A stretch of 13,127 nucleotides of DNA from an archaeon (lineage in GTDB: Archaea > Asgardarchaeota > Heimdallarchaeia > Hodarchaeales > S146-22), in contig JAJRXH010000667.1 in NCBI GenBank assembly GCA_024276395.1, positions 1 to 13,127 on the forward strand. The letters are read 5' to 3'. Below are positions 1 through 7,264 of the stretch, piece by piece; position 1 is the first letter of the stretch, and each line of letters opens with the position of its first letter. The notes beneath the pieces were generated by a model. That model saw only the letters and a list, made by a program, of their open reading frames with translations. It was not told where the DNA came from and searched no databases. The position numbers were made by a program, and so were the translations under genes.

Positions 1-1172
1 ATGACAAGGCGTGCTGGAATGTTAAGCGATCGAGCTGCAATCACGGTGAAAGTAGCTATGTCGTATGATGAATATGCTCGATTTGGATTATTAACCATCT
101 CTGACAATAAGTTCTTTCTAGGATTTGGTGATCGTTTTGGATCAAACATGAATGTCTTGGTCACGTTTTCTTTCAATGCAACAATGAGGTTCCAATAATC
201 AAGTGTTGGATCTAATACCTTATTCAGAAAAGGTAAAAGGACGACTGTAGATCCCGACGGTCTTTGCAAGTAATGTAGAAGGATCCAATCCGGAATGGAT
301 GAATAATTACCAATGGCTGTGGGGGTGAACTCTGTTAGAGCTTTTTGGGGAATGACAGTTTCATAGTGGAGAATGGTTTTTACGGTTGCTGTAGGACTAC
401 CTTTTGCTTCTGGGTGGTATGGTGAAAGAATGGAGATCTTGAAATCGTGATAAGGACTAGTTTTGAATGTTGAAACGTTCCAGTTACTTTCATCCGTCCC
501 GATAAATTGAAAATTTCGTGGCTCTAGACTACTTTCATTATATCCCCATGGGATAGGTAAGAAACTCTCAAGGAGTGCATTAAGAGGTGCCTCAATTTGA
601 ATTTCTACACTCACTGTTTTGGTAATTCCTAACCGAGGGTATTGACCATAGATGTTAGCTGGAAGATCTTTCAAGACCACATCAGAGTCCTTTCTCCACG
701 AACCGTTTTTTTCAAAGTAATCAAAGGCTGTCATTCTCCAGAATGTTCCTTCGGGGCTTCCTTCGACTATGAATAAGGGATGTGTATTTAAGGTAATATT
801 TTGGCCATAGAATTCTGTTATTGGACGATTTGAGTTAACCCCATTCATTTCTACGGATCGAACTGAAGGTTCTGGTCTCTGTTCACTTGTGGATCTATTG
901 CTAGTTGGGATGCTAATGGTTTCATTTTCATTCATTCCTGGGATGTTTCCACTCCCCACGTTGCCAGATGATGCTGCAGAAAAAGGCATCGTGGATCCAC
1001 TAAGGGCGAAGAGGGTCACATCGATGATGAAACCAGATATGGTGAAGATGATGAGAGACCCAAGTAGCCAGTATCTTTTAGCTCTCCCGCTAGAGATTTT
1101 TCGTAATGCTTTTTGGAAAACGTGACTAGTACTTCGGAATGGTAATGAGAATTTTTTAGTTGAGTTTTCCAT
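1..1172 (-). CDS. TgpA-like membrane-anchored transglutaminase-fold protein, 3'-truncated by window edge, catalytic Cys replaced by Ser
   Basis: The first 390 residues are present and the C-terminus lies beyond the left edge. Residues 1-33 are basic and cytosolic, 34-57 form one membrane helix, and the rest should be extracytoplasmic; it carries about eight N-X-S/T sequons and no cysteine. Residues 144-159 read FWRMTAFDYFEKNGSW, like the beta-rich region of TgpA proteins before the catalytic core. Residues 366-390 match the core helix of the transglutaminase fold, ending RSLNIPARLV, where the family has R-x-L-G-I-P-A-R. The family's nucleophilic Cys sits four residues before the conserved Ala (here Ala373); this protein has Ser369 (TCA, 66-68). 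The His and Asp of the triad are off the window. The ATG at 1172 is chosen because AGGTGG (1180-1185) precedes it by 7 nt. The start overlaps the upstream gene by 17 nt, implying coupled translation. Unlike classical TgpA it has no multi-TM N-terminus; the large neighbouring membrane protein may supply that part. Confidence 0.78.
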   Translation of the reverse strand, partial: MENSTKKFSLPFRSTSHVFQKALRKISSGRAKRYWLLGSLIIFTISGFIIDVTLFALSGSTMPFSAASSGNVGSGNIPGMNENETISIPTSNRSTSEQRPEPSVRSVEMNGVNSNRPITEFYGQNITLNTHPLFIVEGSPEGTFWRMTAFDYFEKNGSWRKDSDVVLKDLPANIYGQYPRLGITKTVSVEIQIEAPLNALLESFLPIPWGYNESSLEPRNFQFIGTDESNWNVSTFKTSPYHDFKISILSPYHPEAKGSPTATVKTILHYETVIPQKALTEFTPTAIGNYSSIPDWILLHYLQRPSGSTVVLLPFLNKVLDPTLDYWNLIVALKENVTKTFMFDPKRSPNPRKNLLSEMVNNPNRAYSSYDIATFTVIAARSLNIPARLV

Positions 1173-4100
1173 CCACGAACCACCTTTTTAGCTTGAATGA
1201 TACGACTTCTACTTCTAGGTTGAATTGTCTTGCCAACTCAGCCGTGGTAATGGAACGGTTTCTTGAAATGAAATGGAGCATCTCTTTTTCCAAGTAATCG
1301 TCCGTATATACGATTTTTCCATCAGAACTCCACAATAGAGTAAAATTTGAGCTGAATTGTAGTTCTGATAATAATTTCTTGAAATCCACCCTTATTCTCC
1401 CGACGTGTGTTGGTAATTGATCCACCTCGATGTATCCTTTTTCTTCTAGAAGGTTGATCAAGTATGTTCTTGCTTGTTGCTCAGTCCACTTGATCTCTTC
1501 TATTGTTGGTCTTGGAATCAATATTTCACGAATCAGTGTCACTTGCTTTGTTATCGTGGGGTGTTTTTTCGTGACCACGGTATCTAAGGTAGTAACTCTC
1601 TCATCAGAGATCATGGGTTCTGGAGACATTCTAGTAAGTCTCTCTCGTAATCTCTTAGACAGTTGATAAGGTATCTTTTTTGCTATTATTGTATAGGGAG
1701 CTGGAGCTATTTTTCCAGAGGTTATTTGGTGGAGGTAGAAAAAGGATACTCCCAGGATAATAATGGGGAAAATTAGTGTCTGATAAGGAATGTAAGGGGT
1801 ATTCTCGAGATTTAAGAGCCACCCAATAATATGGAGTAATGTTCTCGCTGTTATTGCGAACTTTAGTAGTTTTGAATTAACAATAACTTGTTCAGAATTT
1901 TTGCGATAATCAGTACCAAGAAGGAATAATGTTAGGAAAATGATGATGTTATCAAGGAAATAGCCTAGCGTGTAGATGAAGGGACGTGTCGTGTTGTAAT
2001 AGAGAAATCTTAGATAGTTGTTGATTAAGAAAAAGTAATCAAGATACCAGATATTTTTAAGAGGAATGGTAAGAATGAGGGGTGAAAGGAAGATGAGGAG
2101 TAATAACATCACATCGATTACTTGGCCAGGATGATGCTTGGATTGGATGTTGATTTCTTCAATGATGATGAAATTACCACTGTTATCGATGATTTTTGCA
2201 TGTTCTCCTCTAAGTTCCCGTTGAAGTGAGTACATTCGTAGGTTTATGATGGTCAAGTACAATCCGTAGAAGATTAATAACAATGAAAGATTTTCTTTGA
2301 TGAATAATAATCCAAGGACGAGAATGATGGATCCAAGAATGGAGGGAACAAGATACAATTTTCCAGTTTGTCTGTCTTTAAGTGTCGTTATTTTAATGAG
2401 GGAATGCAAGATACCAAGAACGAGGATAAGCAACAAGGAGGTACCGATGACAACTTCCGTGATGCTTGTAGCGTGGTTGTTGTGTGAATGAATTCGACTA
2501 ACTTCTGCTAGTATGAGAAGAAATCCAAGATAGAAAATGAATATCAAGGGAGAGTTACCGATCGTGGCAAGAATCCATCCTTTCTTACAGCGGACTTCCC
2601 AATCCTTTCTGTATGAGAGATAAAGGTCACTTGGTTCAATTTCCCAACTCTCTAATAGATCACCTTTTGGTCTTTCCTCTGCAAGAATCCATAATTCTCG
2701 GAAATTTTTGTACCACTGGAAAACTCTCGAGAAGTATTTCTTGAGAGCTGGAGAAAAAGTAGCGGTTTCACCAATATTTTCTTGAATTCGATTTTTTTCA
2801 AGCCAAAGCCACGTGAAAATGCCAACATAAGCGAAGAATGAGAGACTTAAGATGCTCTTAGAGTCGAAAATGGCAAGAACGGAAAGAATTCCCAGTAAAA
2901 CTCCTCCTAACCGGAACTTATTATCAACATTACTTGGTGTTTCATGGATGTTTTTGATATGATTGGCCAATTTCATCAATAAAACTAGGACGACGGACAA
3001 GAAAGGGCCGATTATGAAGATACTGATTACCTTGTTCGAAACGTAGGGACGAAGATAGGATGGAGCTATTAGTTCAACTCGGAATAGCAAGTAAAAGAAC
3101 ATCTCCAAAAATATCATTAGAAGGTGTGAAAAATGTCTTAAAGGCCAAAGTGTTCCTATGATGCCTAGATATAAGAATGCTGGTGAAATGTCACTTAAAA
3201 CGCGACGAGAGAGTTCGTTCTCGATGAATGCTAACACTTCTTTACAGTTCCCGTCTTTTCTCGTGCTCGTCAAGGTTTTTTGTAATTTCAAGTTCTCTTT
3301 CAACAAGGAACGATACTTCATTAATTTGTATCCAGCATTCCAATTAAGGAGAAAACCTGCAAGCAAAGAATAAAAAATTAGTCTAGGAATGTAGGGAAAA
3401 AGATAGTAATCTTCATTCATCGTGACTTGGTAAAAAGTGTCATCGCTCCATAAGCTGTCACTAAAGAGTAATTTGGCATGATAAAATTCAGAGGTTACGA
3501 GAAAGAACGGCAACATTAAGAAGATCATTCCTTGAAGGAAGTATAAGGATGCAAAGCCTTTTCGTCCTAGAATCATGTTAAGAATGGCTCCAGAAATGAT
3601 CAAGGTTTCCGGAATGATGAAGAACAACCACAAGTTGGGATGAAATGCTCCTCCTTCAAGAAGATCGGGAAAAATGAGTTGATAAATTTCGATATCAAGT
3701 GTCATTCCAATGATCTTTATTAAAATGTAGATGATCATTGGTAGCTGCGCCAAGAAGAAGGTCAAGAATGAGGGTCTTTTGTCTAGTAAGTAGCCAATGT
3801 TGATGACTGTTTTTTCATCATATTCCTTTAAGGGATCTTTTTCACTCAAATCAGCTTTTTTGTTAGCCAATGATTCGTCGAAGGATCTTGTGCTTGAAGG
3901 GGGTGTCTTTTCTCTAATCATTTGATACAAAAGCCAAGTGAGAAGGATTAAACTGAAATACTTTGGAGTTAATGCCCTTAGTAGCGAGAAATAAATGAAG
4001 AAATCATCATTTATTTGGGGACTTAGAGTGACGATCTTAGTTCCTAGATCATTTTGAAGAACGGTGACGTGAAAACTCAGTAGGTCAATTATGAGGTAAA

Positions 4101-5079
4101 TACCTAGAATCATTACTAAAGAAATAGGATACTGCTTGATGTATTGAATTACTTTGTTTTTGATATCTTTTAATAATTCGCTGTCTATTTCGAACCCTGC
4201 AAGTACCAAGAAGCCTGTTCCGATCCATGTTAATGTGTTAAGGAGTGCACCTAAACTGAAGATTAATGAGTTACTGAACATGTACGAGTCAATAAACAAA
4301 CTTCTGATGATGAATGGCATCAGGACCGTCTGCTGCCAGAAGATTGTCCATGTTAATACTCTGACAATAAATGGCATTTTCTTAACTCGGGGATCTAAAA
4401 ACCATTTTGGTATCTTTACATTATTAGAGATGTCATTAAATGTGAAAATTTGTTCGTGTTTGCCTTGTTGTTCAATTAATTTTTGTTGCAACTGTAATTT
4501 TAGCTTGGAAACGATTTTAGTGTTTGTGAGTGTTGATAAAATTAAGATGAAAAAGAGAATTGACCAAAATTGTTGTGATTCGAAATAAAGGAATGAGATA
4601 CCGTCAAAGTGGTATTGCAACCCGATGGTGATGGAGATGAGTAAGGCGAAAAGATTGGATTGTTCAGATAGAATCGAAAAGATGAAGATAATCCCCACTA
4701 GCGTGGTAATTAAGAACGTGAATGTTAGTAGTCCCTTGTAATAGATGAGATGTGCGCGTTTGGAAGCTTCCCATTCCGTGATTGCTAAAGCAATGCCAAA
4801 AAACAGCAAATAGGAGAATGCAAGAACGAAAAAACTAGCTGTTAGGCCTTTTTCCAAATAAAGGTATAGTCCCAAGCTCATATCTGGAGAAAAATTCATA
4901 TTAATCCAAGTAATGAAGATAACAAGGATGAGCGGAATGTGAGCTAGAAAATAATCAAGTCCAGTGATATCTTTTTTGAAGGCTATCGCCTCTGACCAAG
5001 AAAAATTAGCGTTTTCCTTTCTCGTGACTTGGTCTTCGTCTAAGTGGCCAATGGAGTTGGACTCATATTGTTCTGTCAT
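1156..5079 (-). CDS. Giant polytopic membrane protein (1307 aa) with internal repeats and C-terminal tandem winged helices
   Basis: I do not recognise this family. About 25 hydrophobic segments lie between residues 43 and 1117, with no signal peptide, and the last ~190 residues are soluble. Residues 42-61 and 440-459 align with 9 of 20 identities (both carry FLA, P and a final M), and the following helices also correspond. A third, weaker copy begins near 836. Each copy looks like a four-helix bundle followed by a charged amphipathic helix (about 190-205, 580-602, 945-960), then a second helical block. The C-terminus has two winged-helix-like units, about 1196-1256 and 1263-1307; the second has a clear helix-turn-helix pattern, ITTAELARQFNLEVEVVSF. 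Only two cysteines are present (612, 831). The gene lies 60 nt after the 199-aa gene and overlaps the transglutaminase gene by 17 nt. A GTGAG Shine-Dalgarno-like site precedes the ATG. It could be the membrane scaffold of the complex; transport cannot be excluded. Confidence 0.85.
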   Translation of the reverse strand: MTEQYESNSIGHLDEDQVTRKENANFSWSEAIAFKKDITGLDYFLAHIPLILVIFITWINMNFSPDMSLGLYLYLEKGLTASFFVLAFSYLLFFGIALAITEWEASKRAHLIYYKGLLTFTFLITTLVGIIFIFSILSEQSNLFALLISITIGLQYHFDGISFLYFESQQFWSILFFILILSTLTNTKIVSKLKLQLQQKLIEQQGKHEQIFTFNDISNNVKIPKWFLDPRVKKMPFIVRVLTWTIFWQQTVLMPFIIRSLFIDSYMFSNSLIFSLGALLNTLTWIGTGFLVLAGFEIDSELLKDIKNKVIQYIKQYPISLVMILGIYLIIDLLSFHVTVLQNDLGTKIVTLSPQINDDFFIYFSLLRALTPKYFSLILLTWLLYQMIREKTPPSSTRSFDESLANKKADLSEKDPLKEYDEKTVINIGYLLDKRPSFLTFFLAQLPMIIYILIKIIGMTLDIEIYQLIFPDLLEGGAFHPNLWLFFIIPETLIISGAILNMILGRKGFASLYFLQGMIFLMLPFFLVTSEFYHAKLLFSDSLWSDDTFYQVTMNEDYYLFPYIPRLIFYSLLAGFLLNWNAGYKLMKYRSLLKENLKLQKTLTSTRKDGNCKEVLAFIENELSRRVLSDISPAFLYLGIIGTLWPLRHFSHLLMIFLEMFFYLLFRVELIAPSYLRPYVSNKVISIFIIGPFLSVVLVLLMKLANHIKNIHETPSNVDNKFRLGGVLLGILSVLAIFDSKSILSLSFFAYVGIFTWLWLEKNRIQENIGETATFSPALKKYFSRVFQWYKNFRELWILAEERPKGDLLESWEIEPSDLYLSYRKDWEVRCKKGWILATIGNSPLIFIFYLGFLLILAEVSRIHSHNNHATSITEVVIGTSLLLILVLGILHSLIKITTLKDRQTGKLYLVPSILGSIILVLGLLFIKENLSLLLIFYGLYLTIINLRMYSLQRELRGEHAKIIDNSGNFIIIEEINIQSKHHPGQVIDVMLLLLIFLSPLILTIPLKNIWYLDYFFLINNYLRFLYYNTTRPFIYTLGYFLDNIIIFLTLFLLGTDYRKNSEQVIVNSKLLKFAITARTLLHIIGWLLNLENTPYIPYQTLIFPIIILGVSFFYLHQITSGKIAPAPYTIIAKKIPYQLSKRLRERLTRMSPEPMISDERVTTLDTVVTKKHPTITKQVTLIREILIPRPTIEEIKWTEQQARTYLINLLEEKGYIEVDQLPTHVGRIRVDFKKLLSELQFSSNFTLLWSSDGKIVYTDDYLEKEMLHFISRNRSITTAELARQFNLEVEVVSFKLKRWFVDGKLN

Positions 5080-5098
5080 TGATGCTCACTTTTGATGA

Positions 5099-5119
5099 TA
5101 AATTGTATGGTAAATTGTA
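5099..5119. repeat. 9-bp direct repeat with 12-bp period in the 60-nt gap before the 1307-aa gene
   Basis: TAAATTGTA occurs at 5099-5107 and again at 5111-5119 in the only sizeable gap inside the operon. The period is close to one helical turn, as for a regulator binding one face of DNA, or it may reflect an AT-rich internal promoter for the 1307-aa gene. AT-rich sequence gives such repeats by chance fairly often. Confidence 0.3.
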
Positions 5120-5139
5120 AATGGATTAGGGGATGATTT

Positions 5140-5739
5140 TTAGAAAGCTTGTTGAAGGAGGAAGCAGTATTGATGGGTATTTGTCTGGCAAAATTGCATT
5201 GCAATCTCAAATTTGATGGATTGTTTAGTCAAGTTACAACTGAAATCTTCTTTTGTTCTTTGCATGCTTGAGGAAATAAGATGTGGACATCTTTTGCTTT
5301 CTTTAAATGATATTTGCTTTTTTTCTTTTGAGATGATCATATTTTTTCCGAATTGGAGATAAATCAAGCAGATACGGTAAAGTATTGATTGACAAGCATT
5401 TGATTGCTTGTGTGGAACGGTGACACTTATTAAGGAGCACGTGATTTTTCCTTTTTTTGCAAGAGAGTGAGGACATTGGAGCGGGAGCAATTCAGACTCA
5501 GGTGTTTGTATGTCTTTTTTCTCATCAACTTCAGATTTTTCTTCATTTATCGTGATAGGATCTTTCAATCCCAAATCATCCTCAAAATCTCTATTTGTCC
5601 CCATTCTGTTTTCATTCTTGGCTTTTATTGGCCCAGACGTTTCAGCGTGTGATGATGAATTTGTTCTTGGGCCTATATTTTTGTCAATCTCTTTATTATC
5701 GTCTAAATACTGGTGTTTTTCTCGATCTTGGTCCGTCAT
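5140..5739 (-). CDS. Small soluble protein with duplicated CPH-C-C-C (likely metal-binding) module
   Basis: A 199-aa protein without membrane segments or signal peptide. Residues 1-85 are charged and low in complexity, probably disordered. Two Cys-rich modules follow. The first has C89-P-H, C101, C116-Q and C124; the second has C151-P-H, C168, C184-Q and C192. Both start CPH, both have [TS]-C-[SN]-L around the second Cys, and both close with C-Q-x6-C. The four-Cys layout resembles short archaeal zinc- or iron-sulfur-binding modules of the form CPx...C...C...C, but I cannot name the family. The ATG at 5739 lies 5 nt after the stop of the upstream gene; there is only a weak GGT ahead of it, so translation is probably coupled. 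Cysteine is nearly absent from its neighbours, which makes the eight here stand out. A cytosolic adaptor or redox/metal sensor for the membrane complex is an inference. Confidence 0.75.
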   Translation of the reverse strand: MTDQDREKHQYLDDNKEIDKNIGPRTNSSSHAETSGPIKAKNENRMGTNRDFEDDLGLKDPITINEEKSEVDEKKDIQTPESELLPLQCPHSLAKKGKITCSLISVTVPHKQSNACQSILYRICLIYLQFGKNMIISKEKKQISFKESKRCPHLISSSMQRTKEDFSCNLTKQSIKFEIAMQFCQTNTHQYCFLLQQAF

Positions 5740-5744
5740 TTTGG

Positions 5745-7232
5745 TTACCGGATAAAAGTTATTATCATCTCATTGCTCTTGATAGAGGAGAAAAGTTCAG
5801 CAATAGGTTTTAGTTCATATAAAACTTGATTAAGAAGTATGTTCATAAGCATGTTAGCAGAATTGTCTTTTTGATCATCTATGAGAGTTAAAGAGACATT
5901 TATCCAGGTATTCAGGCTCATCAGAGCACTTCCAAGTGGTATTCTATACCATGAGGAATCAACATTGACTACCTCTGAATTCATTCGCTGTAAACCGAAT
6001 TGAATTTTTTCGTTCATGTTTCGAAGTTCTAAAGTTAACTGTCTTGCAACGACCCAATTTTTTGAATGGAGATGGTTAATGATCTCAATAGCGATTTGTA
6101 CTTCATTAAGGAAGTCCATGGTCACCTCGAATCCAATTCGATAGAGCGCCAGCAAATCATCCAGCTGCTTGGCGACTTGCGAAAAAGTTTGGTAGAAAGC
6201 ATTCAGATATCCAGAAAGCGATAAACTAATGTCTTTTTCTAGCTGGCTGAGATACCGTTCTTTTTGCGATTCTGCTTGAAAAATATAATTTATTAGTTCA
6301 GCAAGGACGTTTCGTGCTTGTTCTACATTTGTTAAGATGGTTGAGTTACTGCTAGTTAAGAGAATGGAGTAAGGATTGATCGTGGGATTTTCTAAAACAT
6401 CAAGCGATGAGCCAAGACCTCGATAAGCTTGACAGATTCCAATCATTCCATCTGTAAGAAGTGGGAGGTTATTTGCTCCTTGAATCACTTCTGGAAATAA
6501 GATGAAACTAGTGATGGTGACTGGAAGGTTTAGAAGCAAGCTAAATCTATAAATTTCTGCTTGATAGCGTGCGTCACGGAAGTATTCCTCAGCGATTTTG
6601 AACGAAAAGCTTGCTTCTTGATAGTTGCGTGCTTGAAGGAAGTCAAGTCCTTGATTAATTTCTTGTAGCCCCTGGTTCAGTTTTCCGTTAATTGATTGAC
6701 CAGTAATGTAAGTAACAGAGGTAAAACTTGACATTAAAAGGAAAATAATGATCAGTATCCCTCTAATCATGCTAAATTTGGCAAAATATCTTCTTAATTT
6801 GGTCCATCTTGTGAGAGGTGGAATCCACGCTTCTTCTTGGAAGAGTAATTCTTCTTCTGTTTCATCCTCGGCAACTAGTAGTCCGGCAGTTCGTTCGGTC
6901 AGTAGTTCTTCCGATACTTCTTCGACGGAAAAGTCGATTTCTAATGAATCCGTTGAACTTGTCATCCACCTCTTTTCTTCGTCTTGTTCATCAGCGGATT
7001 TAGTTGTTGGTGAATCTGTTTCTGGTGAATCTGTTTCTTGCTCAGGACTTTCTTTTTGAATTTCTGTAGAATTGTCTTCGTTGCTAAAAACTTCATCTTC
7101 GACGGATGTTGGTGATTGTAGATCTTCGACATCTTTGCTTTCACTTTTTTCTTCTTGTCTTTCATCTGCTGGAGAAGTTTTTGGCTCAAGTTCTTTAGGA
7201 ATTTTTTCCTTGTCGGCATCGTCGTGCTTCAT
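5745..7232 (-). CDS. Single-pass membrane protein with acidic cytosolic N-terminus and extracytoplasmic helical domain (DUF4012-like?)
   Basis: About 495 aa. The first ~135 residues are rich in Glu, Asp, Ser and Thr and almost certainly disordered. One membrane helix follows at about 156-178 after a basic stretch (TKLRRYFAKF), which places the N-terminus in the cytosol. The remainder (~310 aa) is helical. Its start resembles the beginning of DUF4012-type domains, where a helix pair precedes a proline-containing LLNLPV segment; this is a weak resemblance. A longer reading frame starts at a TTG at 7268 overlapping the previous stop, but the ATG at 7230-7232 has GGAGG (7240-7244) 7 nt upstream and is preferred. 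The stop is 5 nt from the next gene. The acidic tail could bind basic cytosolic parts of partner proteins, and the helical domain could act as an extracytoplasmic rod or sensor. No catalytic motif is visible. Confidence 0.8.
   Translation of the reverse strand: MKHDDADKEKIPKELEPKTSPADERQEEKSESKDVEDLQSPTSVEDEVFSNEDNSTEIQKESPEQETDSPETDSPTTKSADEQDEEKRWMTSSTDSLEIDFSVEEVSEELLTERTAGLLVAEDETEEELLFQEEAWIPPLTRWTKLRRYFAKFSMIRGILIIIFLLMSSFTSVTYITGQSINGKLNQGLQEINQGLDFLQARNYQEASFSFKIAEEYFRDARYQAEIYRFSLLLNLPVTITSFILFPEVIQGANNLPLLTDGMIGICQAYRGLGSSLDVLENPTINPYSILLTSSNSTILTNVEQARNVLAELINYIFQAESQKERYLSQLEKDISLSLSGYLNAFYQTFSQVAKQLDDLLALYRIGFEVTMDFLNEVQIAIEIINHLHSKNWVVARQLTLELRNMNEKIQFGLQRMNSEVVNVDSSWYRIPLGSALMSLNTWINVSLTLIDDQKDNSANMLMNILLNQVLYELKPIAELFSSIKSNEMIITFIR
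7009..7038. repeat. Perfect 15-bp tandem duplication inside the acidic N-terminal coding region
   Basis: GGTGAATCTGTTTCT is repeated exactly at 7009-7023 and 7024-7038. It is in frame and duplicates the peptide ETDSP in the disordered acidic tail of the single-pass protein. Perfect identity suggests recent slippage, so length may vary between strains. Confidence 0.85.
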
Positions 7233-7239
7233 TGATGTT

Positions 7240-7244
7240 CCTCC
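7240..7244 (-). promoter_or_regulatory. Shine-Dalgarno site GGAGG that decides the start of the 495-aa protein
   Basis: GGAGG on the minus strand lies 7 nt before the ATG at 7232. The alternative upstream TTG at 7268 has no comparable site and lies inside the end of the previous gene. Confidence 0.8.
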
Positions 7245-7264
7245 AAAACAAAGTGTCATCTTTT

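Noticed and set aside
4154..4588. A 144-codon plus-strand open frame inside the giant membrane gene
   Set aside because: It is antisense to a clear run of membrane helices, and its translation shows no recognisable fold.
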